Numbered from the stretch's first letter, positions 11,163-23,683 are shown. The stretch: DNA of 64,000 bases from Ephydatia muelleri (GCA_013339895.1 JABACO010000030.1:310001-374000); one strand, 5' to 3'. Notes: generated from the sequence alone by a model not told the origin. A program made the numbers and translations.

Positions 11163-14100
11163 TCAACTGTTCAACATGCTGGTTCTCTCACTCAACTGGG
11201 ACTTAATAGCACTCTTCGCTTGTTTCCCTTGGGCTATGTGTGCTGGTGAAGGTAGCATAATATCTATTTTGCTTCTAATCTGACGCCCATTCAGGATTTC
11301 ACTGGGTGAATATCCTTCTGCCAGAGGTGTCCTTCGGTACTGCATGAGGAATTCCTGTAGTGCTGCCTTGGGTGGGAGTAGTGACTTGTTGAGGGCCTGT
11401 TTGAAAGTTTGTACCATGCGCTCAGCTGCTCCGTTAGTGGCTGGATGGTATAGCGCCCCAGTAAGATGCACAATACCACGCTCACAGCACCAAGTCTGAA
11501 ATTCTTCGGATAGGAAAGATGTAGAATTGTCTGTTACAATCGTGTGAGGGTATCCAAAGTGTGCAAAGTCCTGCTCTAGTAGGTCAGTAGTAGCTTTGCT
11601 TGAGGTAGATGTTGTGGCATAAATGCAAGGGTATTTCGAGTAGGCATCTACCATCATTAACCCAAGAAATTTATAGCATGATCAACATGGAGTCTGCTCC
11701 CCACTGCTTTTCAGGTAACATCCAGGGATGGTTAGCAGGTTTGGCTACTTTGTTCTGGTGTTCTCCACATGTGCTGCATCGCTGACACTGATCCATGATG
11801 TCCTTGTCAATTCCTGGCCGGTATACTGCTGTACAGGCTAACTGTTTCATTCTTTGGATGCCAAAATGCCCTAAATGAAGTAGCTGCAGTACTTGAGGCT
11901 GCAGGCTGGAAGGAATGACTACCCTGGATCCATTTAGAAGACAGCCATGAGCTACAGAGAGTGACATGGAAATCTTTCTGAGGTTTTCCATAGAATAGTC
12001 CATCTCTGGAAATCTCTCAGGCCATCCTTCTCTGGTACAACGAATCACATTTGAAATCACTGGGTCATTTGCTGACTCCCTTGCTAGAACACCAGGGTCT
12101 GTGGGGTTGAGTTGCTGACCTATTGTGCGGATGGCACAGACCACATCTACATCTGCCTCATCCTTCTCCCCATCAAAACTGTTATCTACTTCTGCTGGAA
12201 AGCGGCTAAGGGCATCTGCGTTTCCATGCTCTGATGTCTTCCGATATTCAATGCTGTATTGATACTGGTTGAGCATCAGTGCCCATCGAGCCAATCTATT
12301 AGCAGCTAACACTGGGGTTGCTCTGTGTGGACCAAATAAAGCAATGAGAGGATTACGGTCTGTCACCAAAATGAAGCTGCGACCATACAGAAACTGGTGG
12401 AACTTCTTTAATGCAAATATAATGGCTAGCGCTTCTTTCTGAATTTGGCGTTTGAATTTCTGTAAGCGTCTTGGAAACGTTTGCAATTGGCCGTTCGCTG
12501 CTATCTGGATAGCGGTGAAAAAGGACTGCTCCAATACCAACCTCTGCTGCATCACAAGAGATTCATATTGGAACAGAAGATTGAAAATGAGCCAACACGG
12601 TATCTGCACATAAGTTCTTCTTCAGCTCCCTAAAGGCTGCTTCTTCTGTAGAATCCCATTTCCACTTGGAGTCCTTCTTGGTGAGCTGATGCAATGGTGC
12701 TAACACTGTAGCTAGATTGGGTAAGAACTTGCTATAAAACTGTATTGAACCCAGAAAAGAACGAAGACTGCTGACGTTTGTAGGAGGAGGCATCTGTACA
12801 AGAGCATCAACCTTTGATCGTTTTGCAGTTCCCTTTTGGGAGAGAGTATGACCCAAGTACTCAATGGATGGTTCTGCAAAATGACATTTTTCAAAGTGGC
12901 ATCGAAGGCCTTTGTCCTGTAGACGTTGGAGAAGGGCACGGAGGTTCTCCAGGTGTTCTGAAGCATTCAAACCACTAACCAGAATGTCATCAAAATAGGT
13001 GCCTACTCCTTTGAGCTCTCCTGTCAGCTGATCCATGATTTCTTGGAAATAGCCTGGGGCAGAGCTAATGCCAAATGGAAGTCGAAGTTGGAGCAAAACC
13101 CCACGATGGGTACTCGGTGCAAGTCTCTTCTGGCTTTCTGGACCAAGCAGCACCTGGTTGTAAGCATCCACTAGATCTATTTTGGAGAAACCATATCCAT
13201 CGCTGAGTTTTCGCATCAAGTCTTCAGGAAGGGGAATTGGATAACGATGAGTTTCCAACTGAGCATTGATAGCCACTGAATAGTCTCCACAAACTCTTAT
13301 CTTGCCATTAGGTTGACCCGGTAGAACCTTTGTACAAATCGGGACAACTGGAGTTCCATATGCATTGAATTGGGTTGGTTTCCAGACGCCCTTTGCAATA
13401 CCCACATCGTAAGCTTGATTTAAGTCATCCAGAATAGCAAAAGGTACTGGATGAGGTTTACAGAAGGTGGGTTTGGACTCTGCCTTGAATTTGATCTCCA
13501 ATTGAAACTCCTTCAAGCACTCCAGCTCAGGTTTGAAAAGTTCTGAGAATTCACCACACAGCTTACGGCAAGCTTGCTGTAACTCCTCATCTGGCTTGGG
13601 TTCCTTTGTGTCAGTGATAATCTGAATATTCTGAATCGTTCCTTTGCCTGGAGTCGAAGACACCCCTAGCAAAGCAGAAACGTTAACCCCAAGTTTAATA
13701 ATAGCATCACGACCAAGGAGATTAACATCGGTGACGGTGAACGCTAATGTTACTGGTTCCTGGTCCTTTAGAAGAGAAGCTGAAACTCTGAAGGTGCCAA
13801 GTTCTGGGAGAGGTTGGCTATTAGCCACTTCATAGCGTCTGGAGACTTGTATGAGTGCAGGTACTCCAAGTTTCTTCCAAAAATCCTTAGAGCAGAAATT
13901 ATCACCAGCCCCAGTGTCAACTTCGAAAGTGATTTGCTGGCCACTAACCCAGACTGACTGTTTCAGTTGCGGAATGGAGTTAATGCTTTTGACTGTTCTC
14001 AGTGCATGCCTAGAGGTGATCTTGACGGACCCCCTATTCTCCTTTTTCTTCTTTAGGCATACTGATTGAAGCTGTCCCGTCTTCTGGCAGAAATGGCAGG

Positions 14101-14320
14101 TGCTTTTTATGTGAGGACAATCCTTAGCTATGTGTTCAGTATTTCCACACCTAGGGCAAACTCCTTTGGCGAAATTCCTCATTTTCTGACCCTTGCTCTT
14201 GAGTAACAGAGTGTTCATCCACCTGCTTCTTGAAATGTTGAACTTTGTGTACGGACCCTGATTTGTTTCCATATACCGTTTCCTTGGCGACCTTGGAAGC
14301 GTCCTCGTTCTCCATTGCAA
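11163..14320 (-). pseudogene. Broken pol (protease-RT-RNase H-integrase) of the gypsy element
   Basis: Frames run 14320-12563, 12609-11671 and 11657-11163. In order: a zinc knuckle CPRCGNTEHIAKDC with a second knuckle whose His is replaced by Gln; aspartic protease DTGA with downstream LLGRDA; reverse transcriptase with YFDD (12986-12997) where YVDD or YIDD is usual; RNase H; integrase HHCC finger (about 11770-11880); integrase D-D-E core with VDAYSKY, TDN and AERM. The frame shifts between RT and RNase H, and another frame carries the RNase H start (CDAA...) for a stretch. There is a further break inside the integrase. Domain order identifies a Ty3/gypsy element. No working polyprotein can be read. 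Confidence 0.9.
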
Positions 14321-14799
14321 CCGTTATAGCCTTGGCGAAAGTTAAGTCACTGTCCTTGACCTTCAATAAGGCTTTTAAAACAGCTTCATTGTTGATTGAT
14401 CAAATAAAACGAGTGCGCAATGCTTCGTCTTGATCGAAGCGAAATCGCATGTCACAGCGTCCTGTCGAATTCTAGCCGCGAGTTCTTGGACTGTTTCCCC
14501 CGGCTTCCAAAGCATATTCGACCAGAACTTGAAGCGCTCCCGAATAATGTAATGGGTTGGGTCGAACTGGTTCTTCATGAATGTAGCGATCTCGTCAATG
14601 GTGAGTTCATTGGAGGGGACAATTGCGAAGCAAGATTGCTGAGCGTATTGAACGTTAGCAGAGATTGATTTGTCAAAAAGACCTGTGCCTTCTTGTCGTC
14701 TGGTATTGAATGAGCCGCAACGAATGTCTGGAAGCGGGCCCAGTAATCCGTCCAGAGCTCTGACATTGTGTCGAAAGAGACGAAGCTAGGAAAAGACAT
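14151..14799 (-). pseudogene. Broken gag-like region of the gypsy element
   Basis: Three overlapping minus frames (14799-14575, 14578-14375, 14366-14151) together look like a gag capsid region. The first has a WARFQTFVAAHSIPDDKKAQ segment of the kind seen in invertebrate gypsy gags, the second a GETVQELAARIRQ segment. Frame changes between them show decay. The zinc knuckle follows in the pol frame. Confidence 0.65.
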
Positions 14800-14968
14800 T
14801 GGAGTTCAATCTGCCCATTTAGCCGCTCCGCCGGTCAAAGTTGCAACAATAGCTTCTGTCTCTTTCGCGTGTGTATGTATCTGTGCCTCCGTTTGTTCGC
14901 GCTGTATTTGCATTTGTTGCTGCAGCAGCTCCATGAGTTTTGCAGTCTCGCTCATCTTCGCTGAATGG

Positions 14969-14988
14969 GAATCCTGCCGACTACGCCA
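14969..14988 (-). other. Primer-binding site matching tRNA-Ser 3' end
   Basis: Read on the minus strand the site starts TGGCGTAGTCGGCAGG, 12 bases inside the 5' LTR. On the plus strand it ends GCCGACTACGCCA. From memory this equals the 3' end of animal tRNA-Ser (AGA/UGA) plus CCA over about 20 bases, implying serine-tRNA priming. Confidence 0.75.
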
Positions 14989-15000
14989 ATTTTATCCTGT

Positions 15001-15180
15001 TGTGTTTCTCGTTAGAAAATACTCAGGATCTCAAAAGAATATAATATTACAGGGAAATCACAGCGATACAAAGTAATACAGCCTATGTCAAACTACAGTA
15101 GAGCAACAAAAGAATGCACACCGACGTCTATATCCGAATCACACACACAGTGAAATGCTTAAATAGCCAAAAGAAAGTTC
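15001..15180 (-). repeat. 5' LTR of the gypsy element, outer part missing
   Basis: Matches 10419-10600 but stops at AAGAAAGTTC, so the outer 77 bases present in the other LTR (10601-10677) are absent. Differences include an 8-base insertion (AAAGAATA-like) near 15035. Confidence 0.8.
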
Positions 15181-16235
15181 TACTTAGAAGCATATACTCT
15201 AGTGATTTAATATGGCTCTCCACATTGGATTTATTTTCCAGGCACTGCTACATTAATACATGCATGAGCAAGGAGAAAAGTTGTTGTAATATGCATGTAT
15301 TGAAATTAATTAGTTGGAAGGTCATTTGTTTGTATATGCACTTTTAAAACAAATGGATATAGTGCTTATACCGAGTCAACTGATTAAAGGAAATATGCAG
15401 ACATTTGCAGTTGTATAAGACCAACTGTTCTAACAAAATATACCTGTAAGTGATATACATGTAACCAACTTGAAGATGCAATAGGATACTGAAAATCCAA
15501 CTCCAATTCCAAGGTATTTAACCAAGTGAGACAAGAGGTCATTCAACACTAGTTGCATAATGTACAATCAGGGAGAGGGGCAACTTGGCGAAGCCAAGAC
15601 ATGTAAGTCAATTGAAGAAGCATTTTTATTGACCAGGACCAGAACATGAAAGGCTGTTCGAACAGCTCATTGTGCAGACATCCTTTGGACAGTGCTGGTA
15701 TGAAGACATACATGTAGAGCATCTTTAGAGAGTATTACTCTATACAGGTTGCAGCAGTTGATATTGTTGGCCCTCTGCCGCATTGAATAAAGTGGGCAGC
15801 ATACACTCTATAGTGATTTTATACTATCTCAACAGATGGGTTGAGACAATCCAGTAGTAAACAAAGTGGTTGAAAATGTTTTTAGGCAATGCAAAAAAAC
15901 CCCGTATACACTGTGAATAACTGTTTGTTTAATCAATGATACTTGATGTATGGATGATACATTTGAAGTACAATACACATACATTGTCGATACATTCACG
16001 ATATCTGTGGTGATCATTATATCTGTTAATAACTACAGTGCATAACATTTTAAATCCTTGTTGTCTATACTTAGAGGGAACAGTGCCACAGCTCATTTCC
16101 ACCCAACATGTTCATAGACTAAGGATCGTACACTGTAAATGTAAAATATGATACATTTGCTTTACAATTAATGCAATACTGGGATTAATAACGGTTAAAT
16201 ATAAATTCAAACATTGGTGCAAAATTAATTCTTAC

Positions 16236-16346
16236 CTCATAAAACTTTTGAAGTGTGTCCGACCTTTTCTGACATTCCGATTCAAGCCCCTTGATTTCAA
16301 GTTGCAATTCACATATTTTTTTACGACTCTCTGCTTCAAAAATCAT
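16236..16346 (-). CDS. Coiled-coil linker exon (37 codons, phase 0-0)
   Basis: Bounded by acceptor TTTTTATAAG and donor GAG|GTAAGAA. It encodes a highly charged helix containing EAESRKKICELQLEIKGLES and a following KRSDTLQKFYE. The heptad spacing of hydrophobic residues suggests a coiled coil. It lies between the last USP exon and the kinase exon, on the same strand and in compatible phase, so it is the likely bridge between them. It starts with ATG directly after the acceptor, so it could instead be the first coding exon of a separate kinase gene. Confidence 0.6.
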
Positions 16347-16680
16347 CTTATAAAAAGAATGACGCATCAATGAGTCACACATGTACAGCATAAATCTTTT
16401 TTACTGAAAATACCCCTATGCACCATGTACTGTACATCTATAAATAGAAAGGGATTACCAAAAGTAGTAATTAATTTGCACTGTCTCAGGAGCTGAACAA
16501 AGTGTGCTTAACGGGAAGGGTATGTGTCAGTGGAGAATTATTGCAACTGGCTTGTGTGTGTAGGTACACGAGAAACTCTCCAGCTTTGCATATACATCCC
16601 ACTTCGGATCCCTGTCTCAAAATGCAAGGGTGTACAAATATTGGAAGACTACATTGCGCTAATCAGAGTGAGTGCTAAGA

Positions 16681-19600
16681 GGGTCATTCCTTATCATTTC
16701 AACCTATAGTTGGATGCATTTTGGTGCAACTTCCCATTTTAAGTCTTGTAGTAAGATTGTAACATTGGTGAAAAAAATTATTTTCATAGCATTAATGGTT
16801 TACGAAATACAACATTATAATGATTAATTTCTATCTCAAAATAGCAACATACATGTAGCTAATTAAATCCTAACTTTGTTCTCACTAGGATTGTAGGGGC
16901 ATTTTTGGTATCAAATTGATGCTCTTTTTATTAACGACCAATATACGATATCACATGTTGAAGGAGGCTAAAAGGGTTAAACATAAAATGTGTTTAAAAC
17001 ACTGTTTGCAAAATTGAGGTCACTTGCAGATTGAAACTGAACCATCTTATTGTGCATAATTGTAGGCATCCCTTAGTATTTTTTAATAAACAAGAGGATG
17101 CAATTTTGTTTCCTTCAGCTGACTTCAGCCCTAATTAGAAGTGAGGATATTACATACCAATCACCAAGCTTATCTTAACTATGGTTTTTGCATGACTTTT
17201 GATAGGTTGCATATTACAAACATGTGCCCTTATTATAATAATAGTTTTGTACAAGTCTCGGATCGAGCGCAATGTCACTCAACATTAGGCAATTCTGTTG
17301 TGATCGTGTTAACAGTAATCGATGCTGCAACAAGGGCTTTACATAGCCTGGGAAAGGCTACTAGACCTTAAAAAGACTGCTGGAGCCCGGGTTATCTACA
17401 AAATTGACTTGAGGATCATGCTTACATATTTCTCATAGACTACAGCACACTAGATCTCCGCTTTGAATTGAAAGAATTGGGTGCACTGCCGCTGGTAAAA
17501 CTGCAGTTATTTATCTCGTCCCCAGACACAATATACGCTGAATTACATCCCCAAAGCAGTGATATAATCCATAAGCTGCTGCATATATTGGGTCTGGTGA
17601 CGAGACTGGTACTGTATTTGCGGCACCAATGACTCTTAAAACAAATCACAAGATAACTGCCTAAATTAGATTGACTTTGCGATTGCTCGCATGCGTATAT
17701 TCATCTGCACGAAACTATTATTTTAATAAGAGCACACGTGTGTTGTCAACAATCTATTAAAGAAATTGGTGAGAGGGTGTGGTGTTCCAGGTGTCACATC
17801 CAAGTTAATCACAGGAGTCATGCTACCTGTTTACATCTATATCAGAAGCCACAGTTTATATAGGCCCTGTGATATCATGTAATACTCTATCTGACATAAT
17901 AAACACTAAAGTCAGCTGAAGGAAAATAAATTGCGTCCACTGGTATAACTGCTTGCGGTTCACAAGGTTTATTGATGTATGTAGTCAAAGTTTTTATTTT
18001 ATGATAATTATGCACAATAATTATAAGGTTGTTTCAATCTGCAAGTGACCTCAATTTTGCAAACTGTGTTTTAAACATTTAATTTTAATCCTTTAGCCTC
18101 TTTCAAAAACCACTAATATCATATGTTGGTTGTAAACAAAACGAGCATTGATTTGATGCCAAAAATGCTCCTACAAACCTTATGAGAACAAAGTTAGGAC
18201 ACAGCAAAGTTGTTATTTTGAGAATAAAAATTAATTATTCATAATGAGGGCTAGGATTGCGCTCCCTGGCCATGCATGCACAAGCAGCCTACATTGCTTC
18301 CTTGTCTATGTCATTAACACCAATCCAACCATCAGAACTGACTATGCAGCGCCTCTGTGATGCCACATGGTGTTCAATGGGAAGGTAGCATGCTGTGAGC
18401 AGCTCTCTGTAGAAGATGTGCTAGCTACTTCTCAGCGTCAGCACAAGCTATCCTCAGCCATCAAGAAAGCTGGCTTCCTTTCTTTGCTTGATGGAGCATA
18501 CACAGTAGACAAGGCCAGACTACTAGCCATCTCTGCTCCCCAAGCACATGCATGGCTTGAGGGCACAGCCATCTCTAATATTGGGGTTAAACCTGCTGCC
18601 CAATGAAGTCCAAGCCTTAGTGAAATGGTGGCTCGGGCTTCCAGTTTTCACGGATGCAGATGCCTGTCCACATTGCTCCCAATCCCTAGACATCCATGGG
18701 CATTATGCCCTGATATGCCATGCAGGTGGTGATGATGGTGGTGATGAGGTTATACTGCTGAGCTAGGAGAGAAGGACAAACACTCCAGAAATGACATTCC
18801 CTGTACAGAGAGAGATTGGGTCTGTGTCCCATTGGTCGTGGAGGTATTTGGTGGTTGGGGAAATGAGGCACAAGAAGCCCTCTCAAGGGTTGCCAAAAAG
18901 CTAGCCATCAGAACAAGTTGTTTCTGGCCTGAGGTGTTAGCCTCAATGTACTGCCGCCTGGGCATTGCACTGATGTGCCAGAATGCTAGGGCTTTACTTG
19001 GAAGAAGATCCACAAGTGAAGCCGATAATTATTTAGTGATGGCTCAACAGCAAGAGGAATACAGATCTACCCCAACTCCTGACACTTTCGGTCAATGGAA
19101 GAGTGCTCCCGACACTCTGTGCTGTGTAAACTGCAACTCCTGCTGATCTCCAAACATCACTCAAAGTGGCCGGAGTAAGGGGAGAGGTAACTGTTACGTC
19201 AAAGGCTGCAGGTTTTGCCCTTTCCCACCCATCAACAAGCACATCTGCTGGATGGGAGTTGCTGTTGAATCCCAAATGGTCTCGGCCAACCTCTACAGGT
19301 ACACAAGTGAGCACGACAACAAAACTCTGTAAAAATGTTTCGCAGGTGATTGTGTCAGATGACCACGTCGTCACCATGTCTGCATGACACTGCGTCATAA
19401 CCAAGATGATTCAAAGTGATGTCTGGCCAGAATGGGCACACTGATCCTACTGAGGAGTTACCACCACTTCACTGCAGCATGGAACTCAGCTGCGTCAAGA
19501 TGCAAGCCTAACCCTACAGAAGGGACAACCGAAGGCCATGAAATAGCATGGGGTGCAGAAATAGACAGAGGCCTTGCCTTATTGGCGAGGTGAGGAGGTC

Positions 19601-21061
19601 ATCAATATTGACTGAAAGAGATGATCATCCAGCTTCTTAGTCAATTGATGCTGGAAGAGAGGAGAGGTTATGTGGGCTGGACTGTGATGACATCAGAAGC
19701 TAGGGGACACAACAGCATTGAACTTAGAAATAGCACTCACTAAATGATGATTGCTAGCACTACCAAAACCTGAAGAAGCCAGAGAGGAGAAAGAAGCATA
19801 TGAGAGATCGAAGGCCAAGCCCCTAACAGCTATGTCTTAAGTTGTGCTTGTTGCCAGTGATCACCTGAAATGTCAACTGCTATGCAAGTATAGAAGCAAC
19901 ATCTTGTGGCCCCCAGTGTATTAGCGTGACCCTTAGCCAAGTTCCAAAGAGAAGTCAATTCACATGTTGCATAAAAAATCTATTTGCTGAAGATTTTCAT
20001 GGTGACCCCACGCTTAATGGACGGCAGAACACACTTAGGAAGTATAAATAGTTTAAGCCATATTGCACACCTCAGAGCCATTGACAGTGCTTCGGGCAAA
20101 GGCAGGTCATGACTTTGATGGAATGAACATTTATGCAGGGATTTTTAATTGACAGACTTCCTCAAAGGTAGGGAGTTTCACAGCTGGTTGATTGTTGATG
20201 GACATATTAGTTAGATGGCTAATTTGATGGCTTAGGTTGTGTGACCACACCACCAGTACATTTCCTGGAGTGTGAAGACAAGATGAGTTGGGGACATACA
20301 TGTATGTATGAATCGTGTTCCTCTAACTAGGAGATGGAAACCTCCCTGGTTGGATACGTTGAGCATGGAGAGACATGTGGGTATGCCACATGGAAAGTGC
20401 AGTACAATCTCTGCACCCCTCCACATCATAACACTTCTTAGATCGTTATACTACCTTGTGAGGAGATTTAAGCTTATCTGAGGTAGTGGCTGGGAATTTG
20501 CTGTGAGTTATGCTGTTCCTCAAGTGCTAAAAGGGTCTCACTACGGTTTGACCCAACGATTGCTGGTGTCTTCGAGGTTGAGGAATATGTGCATGTGGCT
20601 AGCCATGAATTCTGGTTGGGCATTCCAATGAGTAGCAGTTGTGACTAGTTTAAATTCAGCTGTAGGAGAGTTAGAGAGACATACATGTATGTAACATAGC
20701 GAGAGGTGGAGACCTATCCAAAGCTGTAGTGGACTGTGACTGTGATGACACAGGGGAGATCTGGGAAGCCACGGGGGAGGACGGATGAGGCTGAGCTAGC
20801 GAGTATACGGGAGGCTGTGAAACTATGGCAATCTTGTAGTTTCCACAGCGACCATGTTTTCTTGTGTCATGACAGCTTATGAAAACACTGTTCTATTCTA
20901 ACGCATTCACACAAACGACATTGAGTGTTGCACACTGCAACACAGCATTATAATTATAAACAACAATGTTACTTTTACATCAAGACTAAAGAATATGGGC
21001 AGTTGCACCAAAATCTGAAGCAGAGCATCAAACTATAGGTTGAAATGATATGGATTGACCC
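16681..21061. mobile_element. Long-TIR element with a retroelement fragment inserted in one arm
   Basis: The left arm begins GGGTCATTCC at 16681 and runs to about 17125. Its outer 80-90 bases match, inverted, the sequence ending at 21061. The rest (16817-17125) matches, inverted, 17905-18240. The simplest reading is an element with TIRs of about 440 bp and a short loop (17126-17904), whose right arm was split by about 2.7 kb of other DNA (18241-20960) carrying reverse-transcriptase remnants. No transposase was recognised. It lies entirely in the intron 16347-21151. No clear target-site duplication. Confidence 0.65.
18288..19404. pseudogene. Scrambled C-terminal reverse-transcriptase fragment
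   Basis: Three pieces of one invertebrate RT C-terminal region. Plus strand 18288-18750 carries LPNEVQALVKWWLGLP, then CPHC and a H-x-C-x-GGD finger-like end. Plus strand 18826-19020 carries VEVFGGWGNEAQEALS and NARALLGRR. Minus strand 19404-19033 carries PADVLVDGWERAKPAAFDVT followed by VTSPL. In the related copy at 51915-52325 the PADVL-like block precedes the GAWG block on one strand. Here the middle block is therefore both inverted and displaced. Stops and frame changes show it is dead. Probably a non-LTR or related retroelement; the exact family cannot be fixed. Confidence 0.55.
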
Positions 21062-21151
21062 AAGGCTGTCTAATTTATCTACAGTGTACGTCCAGGTGTT
21101 CACTTCATACATTAGTGTATTCTATTACTATTACAATTGTATGTTTCATAC

Positions 21152-21202
21152 CTTGGTGCCTTCTTGTTCTTTTTGGTAAAAAAGCACATATGCCTCCTGA
21201 CA
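21152..21202 (-). CDS. USP exon: C-terminal AYVLFY strand
   Basis: Seventeen codons, acceptor TTGTCTAG and donor AAG|GTATGA, phase 0 on both sides. EAYVLFYQKEQ is the signature end of USP catalytic domains. If the donor is not used, translation stops one codon later at the TGA in GTATGA. No AATAAA was seen in the next 200 bases, which weakly favours splicing onward. Confidence 0.8.
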
Positions 21203-21823
21203 CTAGACAATATTAAAAATTAACTGTAATGTTTAGATTTGATTAAATTAGTGTGACAGAGACAAATCATGCATACTGTACAAGGTAACCTGGTTTATTC
21301 CAAAATGAAAGTAGCCAGATAAATGTCAATAAAAGTTTTTTGTAATGCAAACTATTTTTGTACCATAAATCACATCAATGTAATTACTTTATTTCCACAC
21401 ACATTTCTCTTTAGTAGTCTCTGGATTATGCAATTGCTGATTGTTATCTAAGAGCTATCTCGGTGCTCTAACAATTTCGTTCTTTTTAATACTCAGGTTC
21501 AAAACCATTCATATGCATTCAGTTTGTGTGTAAATGTATTTATATGATACTATTCAGCACACATATTAGGAGTCTAAAACGTCATGCGATGTAAATTACT
21601 GAACAGCCTGTTGTGGCAGTACATGTAATGTACTGTACATGTACATGTAAATGTTCAAAAAGAATAACTCTTGAGTAGATCCAGCAGACACACACTCACT
21701 GTACATGCATGGTAACAAACTAATAGCCTAGATTTTTGTATTTAACAAAAATTACTACTCTTGAAACAGAAAATAATCTGTAAATAAATAAAAAAACATA
21801 TTATTATCAGTTATATTCTTTAC

Positions 21824-21906
21824 CACAATATTAGCATCTGAACATTGCTGAACTTGTTGGTCATTGAAGTGGTACCACCAATTGTCCCTGCTTCCAAATG
21901 CTGTAT
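21824..21906 (-). CDS. USP exon: WWYHFND box
   Basis: Acceptor GTCTATAG, donor GTG|GTAAAG; enters in phase 1, exits in phase 0. It completes the Tyr of the GGHY box from the previous exon and encodes TAFGSRDNWWYHFNDQQVQQ. FND carries the third catalytic triad position (Asn/Asp) of USPs. Confidence 0.88.
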
Positions 21907-22426
21907 CTATAGACAAACAAGTGGAAATAACAGTCTGCTAACAAGAGACATGCAGAACAATTTGACATATATTGTACTGTACATTTCAATATACTGTTCA
22001 TGGACATTTTCACACAATATTGTGACCTCTTTTTAAACTTACTCCTGTGTAATTAATCACAGTACAATTTATTGCAAAAAGGTTATTGCCATGAGAATCT
22101 ATATAAGATATTATATACAAATATCCACTACTGCAAATTAATCGTGATTATTTCCACACATGTACAGATCTTGTTATGCAGTGAGCAATGAATCATATAA
22201 ATTATGCCATCAACTATCCAAAATAGTGATTCCTAGGTCATAGGTTATACATACATGTACATGTAAAAATCATGAATGTACAACTACACAACGCATGAGA
22301 TACATGTATATGTACGACATGTCAGTTTGGTGACTATAAGACACATTGCTATGAATGTAATTAATTCAACTTTCTTTCATGCATCAGTCCTGCAATTGAT
22401 TTGTGCATTTCAAGGCCGTACTAAGA

Positions 22427-22460
22427 GGGGGGGAGGGGGGGGGGGGGGGGGGGGAGGGGG
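22427..22460 (+). repeat. Poly-G tract
   Basis: About 34 bases almost entirely G with two A interruptions, in the intron between two USP exons. The motif TCAAGGCCGTA occurs on both sides (about 22410 and 22513), suggesting it belongs to an unrecognised repeat. Confidence 0.85.
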
Positions 22461-23582
22461 TTACATAAACCCAACCTAAATTTTGGCCTAGCATATTTTC
22501 CGACATAAATTTCAAGGCCGTATGCAGCCAAAGCTTAACAGGATTTTGGCCAGAACATAAGTTATTAAATTCATCAATTTGAAAAATTCACTGTGACTTG
22601 TGGTGATGACTGACACACCAAATAGTATGAATCCTATTTCAGACTCAGGACAGAAACCACTTGTCTTGGGTGATGCGCCAAATCCGACCATCGAATGCAG
22701 TTTTTCCAACACGTCTGTGGTGGGTTTTCCAACTGGAAGGATGTTACTGTTGCCTTTAAATCCAAATGCTCTTGAAGTTGTTAAAAATCAAGTTCCCACT
22801 CTTTCATCTGTGCAGCGTACATCTTGATCAGATAGTCGCACCTTATTATAGTTGAAGCTCATACACTGTATATGTCACACCAGTCACCAATGCTGCAAGT
22901 GTACGCGTATTACATGTACATTCGGTAAAGGCTTACTTACGACTATATCTCTAGTGTCAACATTATGATTCTCCACATTCACAAAGGAATAACAGATACT
23001 CTGTCAATGCATAATGCTAGAACGAATTTTGTAAGCCTGAATGAGCATACAGTAGGTTGGAGGTGTTTGGCAGGTGTTAAGGGCACCATGTCATTCAATG
23101 ACTAAATCAGTACTTGATTCAGACACAATATTTTAACACGGTAGTACACTAAGCTTGTGTTATTATCGATTTATAATAATAGTTTATCAAAATTAAAGTT
23201 CAAAACATCAGGTAAAACAGCTAAATCAAAGAGGTTCCATGACTTCAAAATGATAAAGGAGCCCCAGATCCCAATGGGGAGCTTGCAGTGCTCCCTGGCT
23301 GGGGCAGGAGAGGTACTCCCCTCCTCCCTCCCCCAGTACAATGCATTCATAAATCATTATGAATATATCGTGTTTTATTTATCATTCTTGCATGTACTGC
23401 CCTGATGTTCAATTTCGTTTTGCTACTGTATATGTACACTGTATACTATGAATAACTGGTGTTACCACAGATGGCTAATTAATATTCACCATGAATATTA
23501 ATTAGCTCCCCCCCAGATTGACTACGGCCAGGTATTTGTAGCGCATGACAAAGAATACGTACATGTAAATAATAAAACTCAC

Positions 23583-23683
23583 AGTGGCCTCCATCAGTTG
23601 TACCTTTGTGACAAATAACAGCAATGAGATTGTACTTCCCATTCTGATTTGCAATTGACAAGTAACTTGATATGTCCAAATCC
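23583..23683 (-). CDS. USP exon: histidine box
   Basis: Acceptor CTGTTCAG, donor CACT|GTGAG; enters in phase 2, exits in phase 1. Encodes DLDISSYLSIANQNGKYNLI, then AVICHKGTTDGGH, matching the USP Y-x-L-x-A-V-I-x-H-x-G...GGHY block. The catalytic His codon is 23584-23586, and its following Tyr is completed across the intron. Confidence 0.88.

Larger units (their letters stand above)
10419..15180 (-). mobile_element. Ty3/gypsy-type LTR retrotransposon, degenerate
   Basis: Element in minus orientation inside the intron before the kinase exon. It has two LTR copies, a primer-binding site at 14969-14988, a gag-like region, one pol region with protease, reverse transcriptase, RNase H and integrase in gypsy order, and a purine-rich tract at 10678-10687. 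Both gag and pol are broken by frameshifts. The LTRs differ by several substitutions and indels, and the upstream LTR lacks its outer 77 bases, so the insertion is old and not autonomous. No target-site duplication can be scored because one end is truncated. Confidence 0.9.

Noticed and set aside
14969-14988. A tRNA-Ser gene
   Set aside because: Only the last 17-20 bases of a tRNA are present, next to an LTR; it is a primer-binding site.
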